DNA of 64,000 nucleotides from Pleodorina starrii (lineage: Eukaryota; Chlorophyta; Chlorophyceae; Chlamydomonadales; Volvocaceae), in contig BRXU01000031.1 of assembly GCA_030267565.1 (NCBI GenBank), forward strand, positions 1,178,001-1,242,000, written 5' to 3'. The notes under the pieces are model-generated. The model saw only the letters and a list, made by a program, of their open reading frames with translations, made no database searches and was not told the origin of the DNA. Position 1 is the first letter of the stretch; the number at the start of each line of letters is the position of its first letter. Positions 1 to 10,241 of the stretch are shown here, in pieces. Both the position numbers and the translations under genes were made by a program.

Positions 1-80
1 CTGATGGTCTTGAACCCCAGAACATCAAACCGCACGAAACCCATGTCAGCATCATCCTTCTGCGCGCGGCGGACTTTCCC

Positions 81-138
<58 letters not shown>

Positions 139-143
139 GAGAG

Positions 144-174
<31 letters not shown>

Positions 175-3100
175 ACAACTCACCGCCCATCATGCCGCCG
201 CCACCGCCGCCCATCATGCCGCCGCCGTCACCACCCATGGTCGCCGCCGCCGCCGTGCGCTTGGCGGATTGCATTCGCGCCACCAGCATCTGCAGACCTG
301 ACTGGCTGATGCCGCTGCCAAAGCTGGGCCCCTCCAGCCACGCGTCTACGCCCGAGCTCTCAATCAGGTCGCGCATGGGGCCCATAGGCGACCAGCCGAA
401 CGCCGCAGTGCGCTGGCCCATCATCTTGAGTCGCGGCAACAGACCCATGGGTCCGCGGTCGCGCAGAAACTCCGGGTGCATCAGTACGAAGTCGCAGCCG
501 CCCAGCGTGGCCGCCTGCTGTACCAGCGCTACAGTATTGTCGATGCCCAGGGCCGGTACGACCTCGTACGGCACCATCAGCTGCGCAAACTGCTCTCGGA
601 AAAAGTCGATCATGGAGATATCGGGCACGGCTAGGATCACTCGTCCGGGCTCCAGACCGGCGCCGGCGTTGGCGCTGGGAAAGCCGACGCCGCTTGAGGA
701 GCCCATCTTGCTCATCTCGACGCCTGGCTTGCCGCCGCCAGCGTGGGGCGGCAGCGCCGCCGGAGCGCCGCCGCCGCCGCCGTTGGCGGCGTCGCTGCTG
801 CTGTCACCGGCGCCGCCGTCAAGGGAGGCCCGCACCTCCAGGCCCCTCTCCTTCAGCCTGTTGTTTGAGATGGCGATGGCGACGGCGTAGGCGTCGGCGC
901 AGGAAACGCAAGCGCGCGTCGCGCCGGGCTGGGCCGGATCAGCTGCCGCACCCGGATCGTCGCTCAAAGACGGCGAGTTACGCTTGCCCCGCGTGCTGAC
1001 ACCAGAACCAAGCGCCAGTTTGGATGCGTGATATGCGATTGATATGCGTCACGCCACCCGGCGTTGTGCAAGAGGTGGGTCTGCCGCCAGATCGGCACGT
1101 ACAAGCCTGTACCGCAACTGTACGGAAAGCGAGTACGGCAATTGTCGCCTCACGGCAATGGTCCCGTCCCGTCTCTTACCGGTTGCGCATCACGATGAAC
1201 GACTCGCGGGATGCGTACTTGGCCGTTGACTGCTTCACCGTATCCTCGTCCTCATCCGCCATCAGAGTCTCCACTTCCATTTCATGACCCGCGATGGTGA
1301 TCTTTTGCTTCTTGCGGATGTCGCCGTACAGCAAGATGTGCTCGTGAATCTGCGAATCAAGGGTACGACGGGGATTGTACATCAGTCAAGGCACAATGCG
1401 AATACCGGTACCAGCGCCGAGCGGACCGGTTCGCGGGCGGAGGGGGAATCAGGGACCACCCCGAGCAGACAACCCAAACAATGAATCATAACTACAACAA
1501 AGTGCAGTCTGTCTAGCCTGTACGGCTAGAAACTGGTGTGAAAACTGGTTCCCCTTGTCACACCGGACAGGCACGGACATGGGCAATCCTACAGGGCGGG
1601 GCCCCCCTGGGCGCTTCGCGCTGGGGCCCCGCCCAAAAACCGGCTCCCCATGTAATAATGGAATCCTAATGTTCAATAGAACATCTAGACCAGGCCACTA
1701 ACCAATTAACCGGTGAAATCACCTCATTGGAAAGGGATCCCACGTTGGGAAATGAATGTCTTCGACTACGTGTGCCAATTCCGATTCCCTGAAACGAATC
1801 GGTACCCATGCTAGCGACAGGCATTCGTGGCTCCGGCGAGCTTCGGAGAATCATCGATAGTACGGTAGAAACGGCGCACCTTGACACGCAGGAAGTTTCC
1901 GAGTAGGCCCCACAAGTTCTTCGCCATAAGGTCCAAAAAAGTGTGCCCGATTGCCGAACCTGCCAGCGCGGCGGCAACGAAGAATATAAAACGTAACGGT
2001 GATGGATCCCAACGGAGCCGACTTCCGCATCTTCGCGTTTCTTAACAAGGGCGGGCGGGCGCGGCACATACACGTACCGTATTGGGAGATGTGCCCAAAA
2101 CCCTCGGGGCCGAGCACGAACAGGATGGGGAAGAAGCCCCATGAGCAGAAATACACCCAGGCCAAAGTCCGGACCAGTTCGCGGCAAATGCCCTTGGGGA
2201 CACTGTGGTACGCCTCAATGTAAACCTGCACGACAGGCGCAGGGCGGCAGTGCACACGCATGACACGTGACAATAGTAGTTGATGGTTACGGTGGCCTAT
2301 TACAGTACGTGTCTGCACCGCGTTTGTCGCCTAATCACCTTGTGTTCTTCCGCAGGGATGCGGGCCGGCGCTTGGGGAGCAAGACATGCTCGAAAAAAGG
2401 AGAGCGTGGTCAGTCCAGCCGTTTACGCAGCGGCGGCAGCGGAGGTATGCTGGTTTTAGATCGTGCGTCGAAGGCTACTGCCCCTGCTGCAGTTGCCGCA
2501 AACGCCCTCGTCCCGGTGGATCCAGTCGCCCCCTTGATTGGCTCCTCAACTGTTCAGGAGCTGTGTGGTTCGGGTGGCGCGGTCTGAGCTGTTGACACTC
2601 AAGCTGCGAGCTGCTGGCCTGCCCCTCACGCTTGGCCCACCCAGGCGCCTTTACACCCACCTTAGCAGCGTGGAAGTACGTATACATGCCGTACGCCACC
2701 GCGATTATGAAAAAGATGACCTGCAGGGGCAACCAAAACAAGCTAGTGGTGCGCGCGTCGAGAGCTCGAGGGATGGCATGGGCTCAGGTCGAGGGGAGGA
2801 CAAACACCGCAACGGACGGCTTTGGAGGGGCAGGGAGCCCAAAGAAAGCCCAAAGCGGCCCTTGCGCTGACGAGTTCCGGAACCGACATACCGGCTCATA
2901 ACGTCTGGTACAGCCTTGGTACGGCACTCACCCGGAGCCATCCCTTACACATGGCGCAGGTGGCGCCCCACACGATGCAGCCAATGTCCGAGACGAGCAA
3001 GCCCATCGTTCGTTTATTGTAGTCATCTTTGAGGCCGGTCAGGTTTGACAGGTGGATGAGAATCACCTGGGTAGGCGAGAATAGGAGCGGCCAGTGAGGG

Positions 3101-4497
3101 GTAGCGTTGGTGGGGCTTGCTTGCTGCGGTCGCGCAGACAGGTCTGATGCCAGGGAGGCAAAGCCTGTAGGGAAAGCCTTGATGCGGAGCGCGCGCGCCA
3201 ACCGCCTTCAACGGAATCATTGCGGCCAGCGGGAAACTTTGAAGTGAAGTCTGCAGGGGGCGTTCGGAACGCTTCGAGCGCACGAATGACCCAATGGCTT
3301 GCGTCCTATCACGATGAAGCGTCTTATGCGTGTAAGTTCATGTCCTGACCGTTGTAATGGACACGTGCATTAGAGCCAGGCGCTGGGGCAGGGGCGGTAA
3401 GCGGGCGTGGACAGCGCAAGAACAGTCACGGACTGCAGGCCTCTTTGCATGTGGCACACAGGAGCTCCAGAGGCATACAGGAGGAGCGCGGGATCAACGC
3501 CGCCACGCCGCCAGCATTGGGGCCGACAGCGGTTACGGAGAAAACGCAGGTTATGGAAACGTACAAGCCAACGACGCTAACATTTGCTTCACAAGGTAAA
3601 TGGCCTTTTGGTACTTCTTAGTTACTATAACAGAACAGCGCTAACAGAAGCTAATACATATTAAAAGGGACTGGGGCCGCAAAAATACGCAAGGCAGCGC
3701 TCTGCGACAGGTAATCGCCAGGCCTCAAAAGCTTTCACAAATATAAGATGCGTTGCAGTTTATCCATAGCTTGAAAGTATACCGTCTACAAGAGACCGCA
3801 GCGGAGCGCCCTCCTTACTCACTGGGCAAGTGAGGAGCCATTCTGCGTAGCGTAACCAGACCACAGCATTGCCCGAAGAAAGATAGAGCATCGCAGGCGA
3901 GTCGAATTCCTGCAGGGCGAGCAGGAAGAAACTTCTCCACTGGCCAAAGAAGTCTGGGCTTGAGCAATACCCACTTACGTGAAAGATCTCAATAATAAAC
4001 TTGATCATCTGCGAAATCATTTAGATGAGTTTAAGAAAGCTCGATGCTCCGGCCCCGTTGCACCTCCCTTGCAGGGCTCCGCACTTCGCACCTCAATCAA
4101 CGCGACATAGACCTCCTCCCAGCCGCAAGTCGCTTTCCACGACTGCCAGCCATACCAGATAAGCGATAGAATGGCAATGGTGAAGACACTCCTGCAATGA
4201 AAATGGCGCTGCCCCTGTCAGCTGAACGAAACCGCATTCTCAACTCACGGAGCCAGCTCACCACTGCAGTGCCACCGCAACTCTCCGCTCCACCTTCGTT
4301 CCTCTGCTGTCCAGCCATGCCTGAAATGCAAGCAGTGGCATGCGTCGTTTCATTGCGCGCGACAAGGAAGTGCGCAGTTTGGCAGTTCTCCGCATACGTA
4401 CCCCGCAATAGCACGACCCCGGAGAAATACATATTGTACCATTTGCAAGAATGGTAGGGTGCTCTTCCATGAGGCTGCGATGCAACGGATGGTCCAT
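1..4497 (-). CDS. ChR1: Channelrhodopsin, VChR1-like (partial at C-terminus)
   Basis: Light-gated cation channel with seven-helix microbial rhodopsin fold, expected in the eyespot plasma membrane for phototaxis. Exons (-): 4402-4497, 4262-4320, 4092-4191, 3979-4008, 3823-3909, 2932-3066, 2661-2720, 2078-2225, 1880-1959, 1180-1349, 184-857, then an exon at 1 to about 76; all joins keep phase. The ATG at 4497 gives MDHPLHRSL, matching the start of Volvox VChR1. All functional residues sit five positions below CrChR2 numbering: C29/C31 (disulfide pair), E85, K88, E92, E96, R115, counterion E118, C123 and D151 (DC gate), H129, D248 and Schiff-base K252. A251 before the lysine and C154 are VChR1-like. 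Residues 394-510 form a degenerate receiver-like domain, followed by a Gly/Met-rich tail. The last exon and stop are outside or uncertain. Identity is secure; spectral behaviour is inferred. Confidence 0.96.
86..173. repeat. GA/CT microsatellite in channelrhodopsin intron
   Basis: Nearly pure GA dinucleotide repeat on the + strand, interrupted by a few AAAG units. On the coding (-) strand it is a CT tract starting a few bases after the donor that ends the 184-857 exon (donor 178-183) and leading to the next acceptor, so it probably doubles as a polypyrimidine tract. Confidence 0.9.
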
Positions 4498-6640
4498 CCT
4501 GACTTAGCGGACCTCCCTTTTGGGTTACGTAGCAAAAAACGCCACCGGCACTAGAGCTCTACCGTTAAGACTTTCCTTATATTTGTTTCATGTTTCACGT
4601 TATGTCACGAGCTTTAGCACAAAATTGAGATACAGTGTTACAGTCCATGACAATATGTCGGCGTAGTCGTACGACAAAGTTAACCCCTGAAAGGCGTTTC
4701 TTACCAGTAAAACGTATCATAAGATATGAAATCATCATGTTTACATACAGCTTGCTATAACCGATCAGATGCTAGCACGTCACTGGAAGGTACGGACCGA
4801 CTATGTATCCACCATGGATCCGTATCTGCTGCTGCCGATATGAAGCTGTTTCTAGCTCCTCTGTAGAATAAAATGCCATCTGGATCCTTACGTATAACAA
4901 GGCATGATATGCGTTGCTTCTTTTCCGTTGTCAGGGGGGCCAGTGACTCAATTTCTGTCACTTGCTCCCTTTGTGTCGGCCATTCCACCGTCATGCATTT
5001 CGGTTGCGACACCCCGCTGTGAACGGATTGCCTGTGCGTGTTCTCGCCCATCCGTATGTGGGGTTCGCTTCCCGAATGCAGCCCTGACTCATTTCAGCCG
5101 CGGCGCCGAGGGCATCAGAAACCTGCCTCCCAAGAGAACGCTTCCAAGCGTTCTTTTCGTTGGTACTACAGTCCCTGGGTGGCCTGGGCTGCCTGGGTAA
5201 CCCTATTCAGCTACTCTTCCAGCTGCAGCGGCAGGACTAGTCTCAACTTCCATCCAGGGCTGTAGCCTAGTCAGACTCCCGAGCAACGTTTCGGGAAGCA
5301 TGGGGAACTAGGTCAGATCGAAACGAATGGCTTGTACGGCAGCCGCATCCTCGTGCATTCAGCGGCTCAAGGCAATGTGCAAGCGAACATTAACGTGGCG
5401 TCTAAGCAAGGCTGGTCTAAACCGCTTAGGTGCAACAAATTAGGGTTCCAATGGCTGCACTGCTGCCGATGAAAGGCGATGGCTGCGTGGAGATCGGCGG
5501 AGGCTGCGGAAACGCACACCGCCACCCCCTAGCACCCCTGCCCTTCCCGCCCTGTATTGAACAGGATTGAACCCAACTGTGTACAGGTATAACAATAACG
5601 GCCAGGTCATGTCTTCATGTTCTAGTTATGTTTAACTGGTGGGAGCAACAGCCGAGAAGGGCTGTGACTCATTTCCCTTCCCGTTTACTCATAAGTCGCG
5701 GTTACGGGCAGCTGGCGGTATAGCTTCGAATGTTTATAATATGACATCCGCAGCTACATCCACCAATCATTGCAAGTTGGGTGTCAAAAAATACAAAACG
5801 CCCCTCAAATATGCAAGCTGTACAAGTCGATGGCCGAACTGACCACAGCAAGGTGTTCCAGCGTTCAGGAGCTTGTCACACAAAAATATTTACACTTCTG
5901 TTACCTGCAATATGGAATAACTACACTCTTATGACTGGCACGGCAACTACTTGGTGTGGTGGGCGGGCTCGGCGCCGGGTTGCAAGTCATGATAGCGCTT
6001 TGCAATCCAACTTGTGGCTTGTATGAATGTGTGGAAGAATAAACGGAAGTGGGAAAGTGCAAAAGGGAGTTCGTAGCAAGCGGCAGCGAAAATGCTTAGC
6101 CTGGATGCCTAGACCAAGCAAGACGTAAGCCGGTGATAAAAGCAGGCGCTGTGAGGAGCACACCCTAGCACACAGCCTAGGCAGCTAGTGTGGCCCGCGA
6201 CTTTGTGCTCCGGAACCAGTTCCCACTGGTTCGGACCACTGTTGCTTGCTGTTGCTTAATGTTGCACATTCGGATGCACCGTAAATTGGATATTAGGTTG
6301 TGAGATACCACGTCTAGAACAATATCAGGCAGCTCACCTCTGGGAGCAAATTCTTTTGCACTACAGTTCAGACTGTGAAAAGACACATGCAGCATTGCAA
6401 CTATCGTACGGCTCGCACGTGGGGTACTGTGGGGTGTGCTGACCAGGTTCTGGCGATGCTAGAGAAGGGCTATCCGCCAGTATCCGCCTAACGAGGCTCC
6501 GCGTTCGTATTCCTGCTACTTCGAGGTGGCTGTGCGGGACCGAATGGTTAAGCTCCAAATTTGGTTAATGCAGCAGCAGTCGGTGGGAGCCCCCGTACCC
6601 CCCCCTCCAACTGTTGTTTAGGAGCTTAAACAGATGCCTC
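4498..6640. other. Upstream region of channelrhodopsin, no gene seen
   Basis: About 2.1 kb, more AT-rich than the flanking genes, holding only short open frames with no recognisable protein. The stretch nearest 4498 should contain the channelrhodopsin promoter and 5' UTR, but no specific element can be named from sequence alone. Confidence 0.5.
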
Positions 6641-6649
6641 TACAACTGC

Positions 6650-7180
6650 ATTGGGCGGAATCCGTCTTTCGGTTTTGAATAGCCTGGTGAAAGATACTGG
6701 TAGCAGCTGGGGCGCCAATGCCATTCGTGTCCTTATTGAAGACAAGGCCTTACAAGGCTGGGATGAGGATGCGGTGGCAGGGAACATTGACGTGACAGTC
6801 AGGACGAGTCAGGCGATACGCGGCCCGCAAGCTTGACGTTGCTTGAGGCCCTGATGGACACCCTCAGGGCGTTAGGGGCCGTGTCAACGACGATTGGGCC
6901 AGTGACAGGCTGGCTGTGGACCCGAGAGCCTTCATTATGTTGCACCATCGCGCCTTACTTCGTTTTCGGTTGGGCGTTTCCGTTTTGGCGGCTGACAGTG
7001 AGGGCAACAGGTACATAGGGATCAATGCGTGTGTGCTGCATGCCGCACCCACGGAGCTATTGAGGATGAGAAGCATTTTCTGCTGGAGTGTCCGGCGCTT
7101 GTGACTGCGCGGCAGGAGCTTTGGGGCCTAGATGTGATGTCATGCAAGTAGACGACCAGCGTGGCCTTGCGAAAGCCATA
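6650..7180 (+). mobile_element. Decayed 3' end of a non-LTR retrotransposon ORF
   Basis: Across several frameshifts and stops the + strand encodes pieces typical of the C-terminus of LINE-type polyproteins: a segment at about 6935 with HHRALLRFRLG, and at about 7035-7130 a C-A-A-C-R-T-H spacing followed by IEDEKHFLLECPAL and a Trp further on. This cysteine/histidine plus 'EDEKHFLLECP' signature is common behind reverse transcriptase in algal non-LTR elements. The frame is broken by in-frame stops upstream, so this is an inactive relic. Its 5' limit and any target-site duplication cannot be defined. Confidence 0.6.
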
Positions 7181-7925
7181 AGCCCATATCTGAAATGTTT
7201 CGCCTACGGCTCAAGCGTCTTGCACCTTACGTATTCCGCGCGGTGTCAATAGAATTTGACACAATAGGATTTGTCAATAGGATTTGGCTCGCTCCAATGC
7301 CACATTCGATAGCTTTTTGCCTTTTGTTACCTTTTGTGCGCTCTTGTTTATTTGCTCTTTTTATATTCTGTTTCGTAGCTGAAGCGGTTCATGGGCCTCC
7401 GGGTTCGCATGAGCCGTACAAGCCGCTGAAGCTTGTAACATCCATCCATACAGCTTATACTGCAACGGGAAAAGACACAAGACTCGGAAACGGATGCCAG
7501 AACCCGTGCTGGCATCCGTTTCCGCAGGTGAAGAACCCTAGGGTCGACCAGGTAGGACCGGATCTGATACGCTGCAAGATTCGACGGGCGTGGCCACATG
7601 GCCATTGCCAATTGCGTGCCGTCGAAATTGCTGCACGTTGGGTGCCCTTAGTGTGGCGATACCCCACAAATGCTTGCGTTAAAGAATTTCGAGACCCCGT
7701 ACCGCACCTTTTGCCCTGCCTTGTGGAACCGTCTTGCATTTAATGTCGGGATAAATTATCGTTTAATGCTAAGAAGAGGCCCGTCACTGTCACACAGTTG
7801 CATCTCGCGAGGCGCTATTTGACTGAGTCCCGGAACACTTTATCACGGTTGCGGCGTCCGCAAAAAGGCAAACAGGCGCATATTTGGCATTCTGATGCAT
7901 TCTAATTAAGTCAATGGTATCGTAA
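7181..7925. other. Non-coding stretch after the retroelement relic
   Basis: A 182-codon open frame (7195-7743, +) shows no domain, no coding texture and a non-ATG start, so it is not called. It may be the 3' UTR of the retroelement. It contains the inverted repeat at 7486-7523. Confidence 0.4.
7486..7523. repeat. Perfect 15-bp inverted repeat, 8-nt loop
   Basis: GGAAACGGATGCCAG at 7486-7500 is followed after AACCCGTG by its exact reverse complement at 7509-7523. It lies in non-coding sequence just downstream of the retrotransposon relic. Confidence 0.85.
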
Positions 7926-10241
7926 CAGCATCGAGATGTCTTGTCGGTGGCCCCGGTAAAACTCCCGCCACGACATCGGCAACTCGTGAACGCCTTAATG
8001 GAGGACTTCGCAGTTTATACCTCGTATTACAGCCATTATCACGTTAGGGCCGCAGAAGCTGCAGCTGCGGTGCAGTCCGTCCCGAGGAAGCGTCATGGCG
8101 TTGTCTGCGCGTTCCTTGCTTTCGGTGCTGCTTGCGGAATGGCGACAGTGGCGGTGGGCTTCGTCGCACACAACCCCGCAGTTATTTGGTCTGTTGTCTC
8201 CGTGGGTAAGCATACAATTACGTCACACAACGTCCCGCGGCCCATCGCTGACCCCGAACTTGCAAACCCCGTCTCGCCCCCGAAAATTTTGCCAGCTTGG
8301 TATGGCAGTACGCCTTCGGGGTGCGCCAGCCAAGTGCTGCAGCGGCCGTCCCAGTTGCCCACAACACTCCTGCCGGCTCGCCTCCTGCTCGCAGGCCTTA
8401 TCGGTGTCATAGCTGGGCTCGTGCTAGCCCACAGGCAGGCGACGGTGAGAAGCCCTCGCCGGAGCGTCGACCTGGAGTTGGCAATTGGTTAGCAACCAGT
8501 AGTACGCGTGATCTGTTATGCTCGAGCAACCGGCGGTGCCAGCAGCCAGAGCAGGGGGCCACGGACGGTGCTTTCGTCTCAAGGACGGGCTTTCGTGCTG
8601 CCCTAGGTGCCGTACATCGGGGCAGCATCCACCCTCCTCTCGCGTCCTCCACGCACGGGACGGATTGGGCCCTGGGGATGTGATGTGGACCCGTTCACCT
8701 CAGGCCGCACACCTTTCGAACGGGGAAGCGGGGCTCCAGCGCGGAGTGGGACGGGGGTGCCGTACCTCCCGATCCCCATCGCGCCGTCCGGGCCTTAGGG
8801 TTGCGGTTTGCCTTCGCACTTTTGCTGCCATTGTCCCGCTGCAATGACGCCCGCTACGTGCGTTTTATGATGCCGCAGGGTGGCTGGGTTTGGGGCGCCT
8901 CCCCCGCACACGCGCCCGCTCCGTCGCAGCGGGGCAGCTCAGGCCAGGTGCGCGGTGCCGTACCCTCGCCTCCATTGCCGAACTGTCGTGCAGATGCCGT
9001 GCAGTGGCGCTGTCTGCCCAGCTGTTGCGGCCGGCTTGGTGCTGATGCACCGCTGCGGCCCTGCTGCTGCGCTTCATCGACTGATCAATCAGCCTCAGTC
9101 CATCGGTTGATCATTCAACGATTGACAAGTCACCCCAGCCGCCATGCGCGCCGCCGCCCCACTCCACCCGGCCGCGCCTGGCAGTTCAAGCATTGGACAC
9201 TCCCAACAGCCCTTTCCCTTTCCCGGGGTGGCAGAGCGGCTGCGCGCATGCGCCCCGGTAGCACGCCCATGCCGCTGGTCAGTCAGGGGTGCAGCAGTTT
9301 GGGTTTCCTCGCCTCTGCTCAATCCGCCACGGCGAGGCGACATTGGAAGCCGAGGCTGGGCCTGTGGGTCGGCAGCCAGATGCGATCAGGTCCAGGGGCG
9401 CCGCATCGCATCGCAATCTTAGCGCCTTGTAGACTTGTGTGTTCAGGAGCCTCTTCCGCCTCGATTGCTTCGATTGAGCAGCCCTTGTGTTCGCGTCTCC
9501 CTTCGCCGCTCCCCCCTCCCCTTCGCGCCGCAGCAGGCAGCGGCGGTGGCGGTGGGTTCGGGCGGCAGCACCGCCGCGGCTGGAGGCCTGGCGGGTGGGT
9601 TCCAGCTGCCCATGTACTGCGCGGATGCCTTTGACGTGGAGATGGGCTTTGCACATCCGCTACCGTCGCTGTCGGCGGCAGCCATCAAGACCGGGAGCGC
9701 GGCCTACGTCTGCGGCGATGCGGATGGCCACAGCGGCGGCAGCGACGGCATTGGCAGCAGCGGCAGTAGCGACGGCGACAGTGCGAGTGAGCTGAAGGCC
9801 GACGGCCATGCCGCCGCAGGGCCAGCGGCGGCGGCGGTGGCGGTGGCGGCGGCGGCGGCGGAGTGCGGTGCTGTCATGTGCGGCTTCCCTCTGCCCGGTG
9901 CGGACGGTTGGATTGACACGCGGCCTGTCCTGGTGCTGCAGCCGCATCCCCACCTTTTGCATCAGTCGGACGAGGAGGTGCGGACAGGGCGTTGTGGCGT
10001 CGGGACGGGAGAGGCCTCGGAGGCGGCGGCACCGAACGCGACGCCGTCTTGCACATCCAGCAACGCAGCAGCAGAAGCGGCGGTGGCCCGCTGGCCGCCA
10101 GCCGACCCTCAGGACCGAGCATGCGACGAGGCTGCCCCAGGCCACATGCAGGAGGAATCGACACCCGAGCGTTCTGAGGCGCCGTCACCGCTGCCGCTTC
10201 CGCTGCCGTCGCTGCCGTCGCCGCACCCAATGGAGCCGTAG
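7926..10241 (+). CDS. Possible multi-exon membrane protein gene, incomplete model
   Basis: Not recognised. Three stretches look coding. An open frame from 7926 to a GTAAGC donor after 8205 has a helical segment (MEDFAVYTSYYSHYH), then a hydrophobic span. A small exon at 8395-8444, in matching phase between a CTCGCAG acceptor and a GTGAGA donor, adds a second hydrophobic span (GLIGVIAGLVLA). A frame ending at the TAG at 10241, probably beginning after a CGCCGCAG acceptor near 9534, carries FQLPMYCADAFDVEMGF and Gly/Ser/Ala-rich low-complexity sequence. The start exon and the exons between 8445 and about 9530 could not be joined, so the product may be one protein or two. Confidence 0.35.

Noticed and set aside
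192..890. 232-codon + strand open frame at the left edge
   Set aside because: Mirror of the channelrhodopsin exon 184-857, whose minus-strand protein matches the family.
4755..5051. 98-codon minus frame as extra 5' exon of channelrhodopsin
   Set aside because: The ATG at 4497 already matches the VChR1 N-terminus, and this frame has no similarity to the family.
7195..7743. 182-codon + strand open frame
   Set aside because: Non-ATG start, no domain, lies behind a retroelement relic and includes a hairpin.
8801..9634. 277-codon + strand open frame
   Set aside because: Composition and lack of domain suggest chance; it overlaps the more protein-like frame ending at 10241.
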